Shown: piece after piece, positions 1-6,332 of the stretch | Position numbering within the stretch: the stretch's first letter is position 1 | Layout: every line of letters begins with the position of its first letter | Assembly (NCBI GenBank): GCA_011065225.1 | Contig: JAAKFC010000004.1 | Span: forward strand, 1-25,110 | Source of the DNA: Chlamydiota bacterium | GTDB taxonomy: Bacteria > Chlamydiota > Chlamydiia > Chlamydiales > Rhabdochlamydiaceae | Length of the DNA: 25,110 nucleotides | Direction of reading: 5' to 3' | Program-made: the position numbers and the translations under genes | Notes under the pieces: generated by a model | Databases searched by the model: none | Seen by the model: the letters and a program-made list of their open reading frames with translations, nothing else | Told to the model about the DNA's origin: nothing

Positions 1-122
1 CCCTCAAATTTTCCATCTGCGACGAGCTTCAGTGTTCATAGACACGGAGCGAGAAGCAGAAGGAAAATTTGAGGAATAGCTGACGCCGTCAAAAACCAAT
101 TCTTGAATCGGAATGTGTATAA
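1..122. repeat. Partial palindromic repeat element, copy 1
   Basis: Right-hand part of a palindromic intergenic element cut by the window edge. A 13-bp perfect inverted pair is visible (CCTCAAATTTTCC at 2-14, complement at 62-74), with a smaller GTGT/ACAC pair near the centre (32-35, 42-45). The right end, CCAATTCTTGAAT at 96-108 followed by ATGTGTATA, matches both ends of the complete copy at 3918-4074. With the axis near base 38, the full element would be about 160 bp, the same size as copy 2. No coding potential was seen. Confidence 0.6.
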
Positions 123-186
123 ACCCTGGTAATGTTTCAGAGCATTAAGAGTCACTTGCCTGAATCAAAAAGGACGACTTAAATTT

Positions 187-216
187 TTGAGCTTAAATGC
201 TTTTTCATAGTATGAT
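187..216 (+). promoter_or_regulatory. Candidate sigma-70-type promoter of the first CPBP gene
   Basis: TTGAGC (187-192), an 18-bp spacer, then TATGAT (211-216). The start codon at 223 begins 6 bases after the -10 box, where transcription would be expected to start. No Shine-Dalgarno sequence is present, so the mRNA may be leaderless. Confidence 0.45.
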
Positions 217-222
217 TAAGAA

Positions 223-1035
223 ATGACCCGAAGATCTTTGATTACCCTTTTTCTCATAGCGATTCTATTTATTTGTGTGCAATTATTTTTGCGCCCAGTT
301 CTTAGAGGAAGTCCAGTACTTAGCCAATCTATATCGATTCTGTATTTATGGATTCCAGGTATTGTCGCACTGATTTTTGCTCGCATGGAAGGGCTGAAAA
401 TTCCTATTTTTGCAAGGCCGAATCGATTTTTTTATCTGATTCCTGTCATTACAATGAGCATTTGTCTATTTGCTTTTCTTCTGACCATTCCTTTTGGTGC
501 TATCAAAACTCCTAATGCTGTCTTTGCCGACCAGACTTTTTATAAAATCATTGGATATGGTGCTTTATTCTTAATCACAAGTTACTTATTTGTCACAGTA
601 TTGTTTGGGCTGATCGTTTTAGGAGGAGAGATCTATTGGAGGGGATATCTCTTTGAAAAATGGAAAAAACAAGGCCTCTTTCGAGCAATTTGGATCATTG
701 CGCTTGTTTGGAGTCTCTGGCAGATTCCCATTACAATTTTGTCCTATTCACCGGGCCTTCCCAATTTTGCTTGGAATATTTTATCAATTTTTGCACTTAA
801 TTTTATCCTTTCACCAGTTTTGACTTATTTTCGGGTCAAAGGAAAATCGGTTTTGACAGCTGCAACATTTTATAGTTCGCTTATAGCGTCTTTTCTCTAC
901 TTCCTTGTCCTCTTTCCCCCGCCTGAAATGCGAGTCATAGGTATTTATGCTGTTCTGACTATCGTTTGCTTAATCCTTTATTCGTTATTTCTAAAACTTT
1001 ATTCCTCATCAGCTTGGGAAAAAATTAATGAATAA
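223..1035 (+). CDS. CPBP (CAAX/Abi) family membrane protein, catalytic residues degenerate
   Basis: A 270-residue multi-spanning membrane protein, recognisable as a CPBP-family intramembrane metalloprotease by 'GEIYWRGYLFEK' at residues 135-146 (family motif EExxxR) and by its close likeness to the next gene. Compared with that paralogue, all three catalytic positions are changed: the first Glu of EExxxR is Gly135, the His of the second motif (IWH in the paralogue) is Gln167, and the third-motif His is Phe216. The protein is probably not an active protease and may be a pseudo-enzyme with a scaffold or regulatory role. The frame is fully open with no stops, so this is not simple decay. ATG 223 is the natural start: the first hydrophobic segment begins at about residue 6 and the -10 box lies just upstream. 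The substrate is unknown. Confidence 0.8.
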   Translation: MTRRSLITLFLIAILFICVQLFLRPVLRGSPVLSQSISILYLWIPGIVALIFARMEGLKIPIFARPNRFFYLIPVITMSICLFAFLLTIPFGAIKTPNAVFADQTFYKIIGYGALFLITSYLFVTVLFGLIVLGGEIYWRGYLFEKWKKQGLFRAIWIIALVWSLWQIPITILSYSPGLPNFAWNILSIFALNFILSPVLTYFRVKGKSVLTAATFYSSLIASFLYFLVLFPPPEMRVIGIYAVLTIVCLILYSLFLKLYSSSAWEKINE

Positions 1036-1362
1036 GAGATCTTCTCTGAATTAAATTTTAGCAGGCCTGAAGGAAGATTTGGAGAGATTTTTTATTTTTT
1101 GAGTGAGGACAATGTTAAATTAGGGAGTGTACCGAAAAGAGAATTTTAAGGATTTTTGCAGATATTTTTCTCAAGTTCTGGGAGCATCTCGCAGGACATA
1201 CTTGAATAAGTAGGCCAAGAGAGGCTCCCAGAACTTGGGGGGAATAGGGCGAAAATCCTAAATTCCGCTTTTCGGTACACTGCCTAACATGGCTGAGCAA
1301 AAAAAATGAAAAAGGTCCCAAAGATTTCCAGGAATGCAAAATTTAATTCAGAGAAGGTCTCT
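1036..1362. repeat. Long imperfect inverted repeat between the CPBP paralogues
   Basis: Two arms of roughly 150 bases surround a short centre near 1200. The perfect or near-perfect blocks are: 1038-1058 against 1338-1360, one mismatch, containing CTCTGAATTAAATTTT; AGTGTACCGAAAAG at 1126-1139 against 1268-1281; and CAAGTTCTGGGAGC at 1172-1185 against 1224-1237. Between these blocks the arms remain alignable with small gaps. The left arm begins right after the stop codon of the first CPBP gene. The right arm runs into the first 19 codons of the second. It could be an inverted duplication or a MITE-like element; no transposase is nearby. Confidence 0.8.
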
Positions 1363-2178
1363 AAGGGAATTCTTTCCCTTATTTTTCTTTATGTCATTAC
1401 AACCATCTATATAGCTTTTCTCTCTCCCAATTGGCTGAAATTGCTAGAAACTCCTCTTATAGCAGGAGGGCTTATTTCCGTAGTGATGTGGTTCCCTGGT
1501 ATCATTGGTCTCTTGTTTGCGAAAAATGAGGGGATCACCCTTAAAGTATTCGCCTGGCCCAATCGATATTTTTTTCTAGGTCCGCTGTTTATACTCCTAT
1601 TGATTCTTCTCGCTTTTGTTGTGAGCCTCCCCTTTGTGGAAGTCCGAAATCTAGAAAAATTGAATCTGATCCATGCTTTTGGGATTTTAGCGGGTGGCTA
1701 TCTCCTCTCGCTAACGGGGAGTATGCTTTTTTCTCTTGGTGAAGAACTCTATTGGAGGGGATATCTATGGGAAAAACTCCGTAAATTTTCCCCTATAAGA
1801 GCCATTGTGATCATGGGGGTGCTATGGGGAATTTGGCACTGGCCTTTTTTGATCTTTCTTAGCCAATACGTGCCAAAAGCGCCGCTGCTTGGGACCATTT
1901 ATCCCAATTTTCCTCTCATTGGTTGTCTTTTGGTTCTTTTTAATACCGTTTTATTGAGCTTCCTCTTTACCTATTTTCGCCTAAAGGGCAAAGCCATTAT
2001 GGCCTCTGCGGCAATGCATGGAATGGCCAGTCTCGGAATTTCTTTTGCTTGGGCAGTATATGCAAGCCCTGTCTCCTTTCTGATTGGGATGACGGGCATT
2101 ACAAGTTTTGTAATTGCCTTTCTATTTTGTTTGTTTTTCAAGCTCTTTTCTCCAAATACTTGGAAAAAACTTGTTTAA
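1306..2178 (+). CDS. CPBP (CAAX/Abi) family intramembrane protease, motifs intact
   Basis: A 290-residue polytopic membrane protein of the CPBP family (Rce1/Abi-like intramembrane glutamate proteases). Motif 1 is 'GEELYWRGYLWE' with E146, E147 and R151; motif 2 is 'GIWHWPF' with H178; motif 3 has H238 in 'AAMHGM'. All expected catalytic residues are therefore present, unlike in the upstream paralogue. It probably cleaves within or next to membrane segments; in other bacteria the family includes prenyl-protein proteases and bacteriocin self-immunity proteins, and the substrate here is unknown. About 18 N-terminal residues have no counterpart in the first copy and are encoded inside the right arm of the long inverted repeat. 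No clear Shine-Dalgarno precedes ATG 1306, and no other in-frame ATG occurs before residue 61. Confidence 0.88.
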   Translation: MKKVPKISRNAKFNSEKVSKGILSLIFLYVITTIYIAFLSPNWLKLLETPLIAGGLISVVMWFPGIIGLLFAKNEGITLKVFAWPNRYFFLGPLFILLLILLAFVVSLPFVEVRNLEKLNLIHAFGILAGGYLLSLTGSMLFSLGEELYWRGYLWEKLRKFSPIRAIVIMGVLWGIWHWPFLIFLSQYVPKAPLLGTIYPNFPLIGCLLVLFNTVLLSFLFTYFRLKGKAIMASAAMHGMASLGISFAWAVYASPVSFLIGMTGITSFVIAFLFCLFFKLFSPNTWKKLV

Positions 2179-2197
2179 AAAAAATATTTAATATAAT
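2171..2197 (+). promoter_or_regulatory. Possible promoter of the DUF378 gene
   Basis: A perfect -10 box TATAAT (2192-2197) is preceded by TTGTTT (2171-2176) with a short 15-bp spacer, overlapping the stop codon of the CPBP gene. The -10 is convincing; the -35 is weak. Confidence 0.4.
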
Positions 2198-2238
2198 AGT
2201 TAGGGGATAGAGATAAACACCTCTGGAGGGGATGTATC

Positions 2239-2448
2239 ATGAAAACATTGGATGTAATTGTTGCCATTTTACTCGTTATTGGCGGGTTGAACTGGGGACT
2301 TATTGGGTTCTTTAACTTTGACCTCATTGGAACGGTTTTTGGTTATATGTCAGCCTTTACCCGCTTGGTTTACTGCCTCGTAGGGGTTAGCGCGCTGTAC
2401 CAAATCTTTCAGTGGAAAGCAATTCAGCAACGCTGGAAAAGAAAGTAA
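2239..2448 (+). CDS. DUF378 small membrane protein
   Basis: A 69-residue protein with two hydrophobic segments (about residues 5-25 and 38-58) and the typical DUF378 signature 'GGLNWGLIG' at residues 15-23. The tail is basic (RWKRK). DUF378 (YuzA-like) proteins are short inner-membrane proteins of unknown function. A strong Shine-Dalgarno GGAGGGG (2225-2231) lies 7 bases before the ATG, in contrast with the neighbouring membrane genes, which lack one. The gene has its own -10 box upstream and an intrinsic terminator immediately downstream, so it is probably a single-gene transcript. Confidence 0.88.
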   Translation: MKTLDVIVAILLVIGGLNWGLIGFFNFDLIGTVFGYMSAFTRLVYCLVGVSALYQIFQWKAIQQRWKRK

Positions 2449-2461
2449 AGCTATCTTGAAT

Positions 2462-2495
2462 GAGGCACCATCTCAAAAGGTGCCTCTTCTTTTTT
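2462..2495 (+). terminator. Rho-independent terminator after the DUF378 gene
   Basis: Stem GAGGCACC (2462-2469) pairs with GGTGCCTC (2479-2486) across a 9-base loop and is followed by TTCTTTTTT. Stem, spacing and T-tract all fit. Confidence 0.88.
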
Positions 2496-2499
2496 CAAC

Positions 2500-2528
2500 T
2501 TGGGATATTATCATTCTAATGATATTCT
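2500..2528 (+). promoter_or_regulatory. Candidate promoter of the amino-acid permease gene
   Basis: TTGGGA (2500-2505), a 17-bp spacer, then TATTCT (2523-2528). The ATG lies 9 bases after the -10 box with no Shine-Dalgarno, so any leader would be only about 3 bases. Confidence 0.4.
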
Positions 2529-2537
2529 ATATCCCTT

Positions 2538-3917
2538 ATGAGCAAAAAAAAGGCTCTCGGTTTTTTTCAGCTAGTCATGATCAATGTGATTGCGGTCGAC
2601 AGTATTCGGACGCTGCCATTCTCAGCTGTTTATGGATTTAGTCTCGTTTTCTTTTATCTCATAGCCGCTCTCGTCTTTTTTATTCCTACAGCGCTTGTCT
2701 CAGCAGAACTCGGAACTGGATGGCCCAACCGCGGAGGCATCTATATTTGGGTGCGTGAAGCATTTGGGAAAAAGGTGAGCTTTCTCGTGATATGGCTGAA
2801 TTGGATTTATAATGTTTTTTGGTTTCCAACAATTTTAGCTCTCATTGCAGGAACATTCACGTATTTCTTTAATCCTGAGCTCGCAAGTAATCCCCTCTAT
2901 ATGACGATAGCTGTCCTCGTTCTCTTTTGGGGGGCGACGCTCGTCAATTGTCTTGGTATGCGCGCTTCTAGTATACTCAGTACCTTAGGTGCTTTGATTG
3001 GAACCATTTTTCCAATGGTTCTCATCGGTGGAATGGGGATTTTGTGGATCATTTTGGGAAATAAAATGGAAATCATTCTAAATTGGGAAGATTTTATTCC
3101 AAAAAGAGAGCAACTTGGGAATTTAGCTTTTTTGACGAATGTATTTTTTGGGTTATTAGGACTCGAAATGGCTGCTACGCATGCAAGGGAAATGCGCAAT
3201 CCTGCAAAAGACTATCCAAAATCTGTCTTTACATCCGTTGGGATCATTTTAGGAACAATTATTCTGGCCTCTCTAGCCATTGCAGTTGTCGTCCCTATGG
3301 GACAATTGAGTTTAGCAATAGGGATTATGCAAGCATTTACAATTTTTTTCCATGCATATGGAATTCCTTGGGCTGTGCCTCTCATTGCCGGATGCATTGT
3401 TTTAGGTGGGCTTAGTGGGGTTGGAGCATGGATTATTGGTCCGACGAAAGGACTTCTTGTTGCAAGCCAAGACGGCAGTTTGCCTGCTTTTTTTGCAAAG
3501 ACGAATAAGCATCAAGTGCCCGTAAGAATTTTGATGATGCAGGCCATTGTGGTTTCATTGCTTGCATTCGTTTATGTCATTTTCCCGACGATCAATAAAT
3601 CTTTTTGGCTCTTATCTGTCATCACAGCCCAACTTGCTATGCTTGTCTATATTGCGCTATTTGCCTCAGCAATTAAACTTTCTTACACCAAAGCCGATGT
3701 GCCTAGGCGTTTTCAGATTCCGGGTAAAAAATTCGGAATTTGGAGTGTCTGTTCTGTAGGTGCAGTATCCTGTCTCATTGTTTTTCTTCTAGGATTCTTG
3801 CCACCAGAGCAGATTCTGTATAAAAATATCCTGGTCTATGAATTGATCCTAGTAGGGGGAATGAGCCTGGCTTGCCTGATCCCATTTTGGATCTATCGAG
3901 GAAAATTCGCTAAATAA
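2538..3917 (+). CDS. APC-superfamily amino-acid permease/antiporter (GadC/XasA-like)
   Basis: A 459-residue polytopic membrane transporter, almost entirely hydrophobic segments (about 12), of the amino acid-polyamine-organocation superfamily. The N-terminal region resembles the GadC/XasA group: 'GFSLVFF' (about residues 33-39) and 'AELGTGWPNRGGIYIWV' (about 56-72) match the conserved helix-2/loop pattern in which an acidic residue is followed by GW..GG...WV. GadC-type proteins exchange amino acids across the inner membrane, and chlamydiae encode several such importers, consistent with scavenging from the host. The substrate cannot be read from sequence. It is shorter than E. coli GadC and shows no obvious C-terminal plug extension. 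The stop codon directly abuts palindromic repeat copy 2. Confidence 0.88.
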   Translation: MSKKKALGFFQLVMINVIAVDSIRTLPFSAVYGFSLVFFYLIAALVFFIPTALVSAELGTGWPNRGGIYIWVREAFGKKVSFLVIWLNWIYNVFWFPTILALIAGTFTYFFNPELASNPLYMTIAVLVLFWGATLVNCLGMRASSILSTLGALIGTIFPMVLIGGMGILWIILGNKMEIILNWEDFIPKREQLGNLAFLTNVFFGLLGLEMAATHAREMRNPAKDYPKSVFTSVGIILGTIILASLAIAVVVPMGQLSLAIGIMQAFTIFFHAYGIPWAVPLIAGCIVLGGLSGVGAWIIGPTKGLLVASQDGSLPAFFAKTNKHQVPVRILMMQAIVVSLLAFVYVIFPTINKSFWLLSVITAQLAMLVYIALFASAIKLSYTKADVPRRFQIPGKKFGIWSVCSVGAVSCLIVFLLGFLPPEQILYKNILVYELILVGGMSLACLIPFWIYRGKFAK

Positions 3918-4074
3918 ACACATCACGAATGAAGAATTGGTTTTTCCCTTCATCGAAAATCCCTGCCTTTCGAATCTTCTCCATCGCTCATATTCTTGAA
4001 TATGAGCTGCTTCGAAGCTTCAAAATTCAGGGCTCCGATTTTAGCAAAATTCCAATTCTTGAATTCAGATGTGT
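3918..4074. repeat. Palindromic repeat element, complete copy 2 (MITE-like)
   Basis: A near-symmetrical 157-bp element centred at 3996. The outer ends are ACACATC (3918-3924) and GATGTGT (4068-4074). The next inner pair is GAATGAAGAATTGG (3927-3940) against CCAATTCTTGAATT (4052-4065). The central hairpin is perfect over 10 bp: GCTCATATTC (3986-3995), TT, GAATATGAGC (3998-4007). Arms are imperfectly complementary along most of their length. It starts immediately after the permease stop codon and contains the stop codon of the convergent hydrolase. Related ends occur at 96-120 and 24067-24089. It may serve as a shared transcript end for the two convergent genes. Confidence 0.8.
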
Positions 4075-4865
4075 ATAGTGAGAAATTTTAAAGCGCGTTT
4101 TGTAGCTTCTTCAGGGATCTCATAGAGAAAACGATGTCCCATCTCTTTGAAAATGTGCATCTGACAATTAGGGATAGCATTTTTCATATATTCTGCGCAA
4201 TAAACTGGTGTATCAATATCGTTTTCTCCCACAAGAAGGAGAATGTGATGGGGAATTCTTTTGATTTGTTCTCTCAAATCTGCAGATAGCAGTGCATCAG
4301 CTTGACCAAGGAGTCCTTCCATCGGGGCCGGATAAGGATCAGTAAGAGCATCCGTAAGAAACTTTTCCTTATTTCCCGGAAGACTTAAAAATTGATTGCT
4401 GAACAGCCAAGCCATATTGAGCTCGAGGAGTTTCTGTCTGGGAACTCCTTCCCCAAGCAATTGGAGTTGCATTTTGACATTGTGCTGTGCAATCGGAGGG
4501 AAATAAGAAAAAGGAGCGCATAGGACTGCTTTTTTGACATGTTCGGGATGAGAAAGGCAGAGCTGCTGAATAATAAGGGTTCCCATCGAGGATCCCATAA
4601 AATGGGCGCTTTCGATATCGAGTGCATCCATGAGTGCAACGGTATCTTGTGCAAACATTTCAATGCTGTAGCTGTCTTCTGGTGCATCTGTTTGTCCAGT
4701 ACCGCGATTGTCAAAGGAAATCACCCGAAAATGTTTAGAAAGAATGGGAATGCATTTTTCCCACGACAAAAGGTTCTGCATAAAACCAGAAATGAGGATG
4801 AGGGGAGGGCCATCGCCATGGCTTTCATAGTAAATCCGGATGTCATTTGCTTTTAGATGAGGCAT
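4065..4865 (-). CDS. Alpha/beta-fold hydrolase
   Basis: A 266-residue cytosolic serine hydrolase of the alpha/beta fold. The nucleophile elbow 'GSSMG' has Ser93; the acid is probably Asp216 in 'VGENDIDTP'; the catalytic His is His244 in 'MGHRF'. The oxyanion region 'ISGFMQN' (25-31) and the strand-4 pattern 'FDNRGTGQTD' (51-60) are typical of esterase, haloperoxidase and hydrolase relatives. Substrate and pathway cannot be assigned. It lies 23 bases downstream of dnaJ on the same strand, but a promoter-like TTGTTT-17-TATATA ends 6 bases before its ATG, with no Shine-Dalgarno. The last codons (Ile-His-Ile-stop) lie inside the terminal inverted repeat of the palindromic element, so the C-terminus may have been altered by its insertion. 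Confidence 0.85.
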   Translation of the reverse strand: MPHLKANDIRIYYESHGDGPPLILISGFMQNLLSWEKCIPILSKHFRVISFDNRGTGQTDAPEDSYSIEMFAQDTVALMDALDIESAHFMGSSMGTLIIQQLCLSHPEHVKKAVLCAPFSYFPPIAQHNVKMQLQLLGEGVPRQKLLELNMAWLFSNQFLSLPGNKEKFLTDALTDPYPAPMEGLLGQADALLSADLREQIKRIPHHILLLVGENDIDTPVYCAEYMKNAIPNCQMHIFKEMGHRFLYEIPEEATKRALKFLTIHI

Positions 4866-4871
4866 AACCCA

Positions 4872-4900
4872 TATATATGAAAAAGTTACTATGAAAACAA
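4872..4900 (-). promoter_or_regulatory. Candidate promoter of the hydrolase gene
   Basis: On the minus strand: TTGTTT (4900-4895), 17-bp spacer, TATATA (4877-4872), then 6 bases to the ATG. It overlaps the last codons of dnaJ. The geometry predicts initiation at the start codon itself. Confidence 0.4.
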
Positions 4901-6058
4901 GCTTTTGACTTTGTCGAAGAAGGTGCGCTTGCGAGGAGAGTTGTGGCTTCCTTCGAGCTTGCCAAATTGCTTCAGGAGGTCTTTTTGCTTTTCGGAAAGG
5001 GCCACAGGAGTTTCTACGACGACTTGGATGAGGAGATCACCCTCTCCGCCACCATGCACGTTGGTAGCTCCTTTGCCTCTGACGCGGAATACTTTGCCAT
5101 TTTGTGTCCCTTCCGGAATATTGATGCGTGCATTGCCACCAGTTGGAGTGGGTATCTCTTTTTTCGTTCCAATAGCTGCTTCGGAAAAGGAGATGGGAAG
5201 TTCGATGATGACGTCATCACCTTCGCGCTCGAAAATTTCATGGGGACGGACATTGATGTAGACATAGAGATCGCCAGGAGGACCGCCACCTTCGCCAGAA
5301 TCACCATAGCCTGCCATGCGAAGGCGCATGCCGCTATCCACTCCAGGTGGGATTTTGATCTGTATGCGCTGCTTCTTTTTTTCTCTTCCGCTGCCGCGGC
5401 AAGTAGTGCAGGGCTCTGCGATAATCTGGCCTTTGCCATGACAGCCAGGGCAGATGATGGACATGCTAAAGAAACCACGCGTCTGATGCACTTGACCAGC
5501 TCCGCCACATTGCGAACATGTTTTGACGGCGTCTGGCTTAAGAGCGCCTGTTCCATCGCAGGAAGAACAGTTAGTATAATTGGTGATGGTGGCTTCTTTT
5601 TCTACCCCTTTGATTGCTTCCTCAAAGGAGATAGTGAGGTTCATTTTCTTGGAAATTCCTTGACGCATACCACTGGAACGAGGATCGGAATTAAAACCAA
5701 AAAAGGAATCGAAGATGGTTTCGCCGCCGCCGCCGCCGCCGCCGCCTCCTCCTCCAAAGGCATTCATAAAAGTGTGAAGGGCCTCTTCCATTGAGGAAAA
5801 GCCGCCCATGCCACCACCAGGAGCACCGCTCATGCCTGCTTTGAAAGCATCGGGGCCATATTGATCATACATCCCACGCTTTTGCTCATTACTGAGTATA
5901 TCGTAGGCTTCCGAGATCTCTTTGAATTTTTGTTCAGCTTCATTATCCCCTGGATTTTTGTCAGGATGGTACTTCAGGGCCTGCTTACGGTAGGCCTTTT
6001 TGACTTCATCTTGAGAGGCACCTTTGGAGACACCAAGGATAGAATAGTAGTCACTCAT
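4889..6058 (-). CDS. dnaJ: Chaperone protein DnaJ
   Basis: A 389-residue Hsp40 co-chaperone that delivers unfolded clients to DnaK and stimulates its ATPase. The order is complete: J domain (about 1-70) with HPD at residues 31-33, a Gly/Phe-rich linker (about 75-120) containing an uninterrupted run of 11 glycines, a zinc-binding domain with all four CxxCxGxG motifs (CSSCDGTG, CSQCGGAG, CPGCHGKG, CTTCRGSG), and the C-terminal client-binding domains ending near residue 370. Length fits class A DnaJ. It lies 10 bases downstream of rpsU and is probably co-transcribed with it, as in other chlamydiae. No dnaK, grpE or CIRCE operator is present here. The upstream region has no obvious Shine-Dalgarno, which suggests coupling to rpsU translation. 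Confidence 0.98.
   Translation of the reverse strand: MSDYYSILGVSKGASQDEVKKAYRKQALKYHPDKNPGDNEAEQKFKEISEAYDILSNEQKRGMYDQYGPDAFKAGMSGAPGGGMGGFSSMEEALHTFMNAFGGGGGGGGGGGETIFDSFFGFNSDPRSSGMRQGISKKMNLTISFEEAIKGVEKEATITNYTNCSSCDGTGALKPDAVKTCSQCGGAGQVHQTRGFFSMSIICPGCHGKGQIIAEPCTTCRGSGREKKKQRIQIKIPPGVDSGMRLRMAGYGDSGEGGGPPGDLYVYINVRPHEIFEREGDDVIIELPISFSEAAIGTKKEIPTPTGGNARINIPEGTQNGKVFRVRGKGATNVHGGGEGDLLIQVVVETPVALSEKQKDLLKQFGKLEGSHNSPRKRTFFDKVKSLFS
5723..5755. repeat. Trinucleotide (GCC/TCC) repeat in dnaJ
   Basis: Eight GCC units followed by three TCC units on the plus strand. On the minus strand they encode the 11-glycine run of the DnaJ linker. Length changes would keep the reading frame. Confidence 0.9.
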
Positions 6059-6068
6059 AAGAGATTAA

Positions 6069-6251
6069 TTAATAAGCTTTTTTCTTGTGCTTGAGTGCAG
6101 CTTTTGATTTTGCGCGCTCTTTGATGGAAGGTTTATCGTAAAAACGGTGTGCTTTTGCCGCTTTCATGATTCCTTCTTTATCAAGTTTTTTCTTGAGTAC
6201 GCGGAGAGCTTTCTCGATCGATTCACCAGAGCGAACTTTAACACTTGTCAT
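6069..6251 (-). CDS. rpsU: 30S ribosomal protein S21
   Basis: A 60-residue, very basic protein matching bS21 from end to end: 'VKVRSGESIEKALRVLKKKL' near the N-terminus and a Lys/Arg-rich C-terminal helix ending 'KHKKKAY'. bS21 sits near the 3' end of 16S rRNA and assists initiation. The Shine-Dalgarno AAGGA is 9 bases before the ATG. A good promoter (TTGAAA-17-TACAAT) lies upstream in the gap after tsaB, so rpsU-dnaJ forms a transcript. The pairing of rpsU with dnaJ matches the chlamydial order known to me. Confidence 0.96.
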   Translation of the reverse strand: MTSVKVRSGESIEKALRVLKKKLDKEGIMKAAKAHRFYDKPSIKERAKSKAALKHKKKAY

Positions 6252-6292
6252 CTAGATAATTCCTTCAACGTTAAGTTTTAAACCATGGATCT

Positions 6293-6321
6293 ATTGTAGA
6301 AGTTTCATTCTTATTTTTCAA
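6293..6321 (-). promoter_or_regulatory. Promoter of rpsU-dnaJ
   Basis: Minus strand TTGAAA (6321-6316), exact 17-bp spacer, TACAAT (6298-6293). The predicted transcript starts near 6286, giving a leader of about 35 bases that includes the AAGGA ribosome-binding site. Confidence 0.65.
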
Positions 6322-6332
6322 ACCCAAGTTGC

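Noticed and set aside
1289..1309. Six-codon ORF (ATGGCTGAGC...) overlapping the start of the second CPBP gene, with an A8 run
   Set aside because: Considered as a leader or frameshift fusion, but there is no Shine-Dalgarno and it lies in repeat-derived sequence; chance is sufficient.
1115..1339. Minus-strand ORF of 74 codons across the CPBP intergenic region
   Set aside because: It is the inverted repeat read as protein; no homology-like features or start signals.
2456..2641. Short ORF between the DUF378 gene and the permease
   Set aside because: It runs through the terminator hairpin and the permease start in another frame, with no ribosome-binding site.
4943..5794. Long open frame (283 codons) opposite dnaJ
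   Set aside because: Antisense shadow of dnaJ, created by its GC-rich glycine and cysteine codons; the translated sequence has no recognisable domain.
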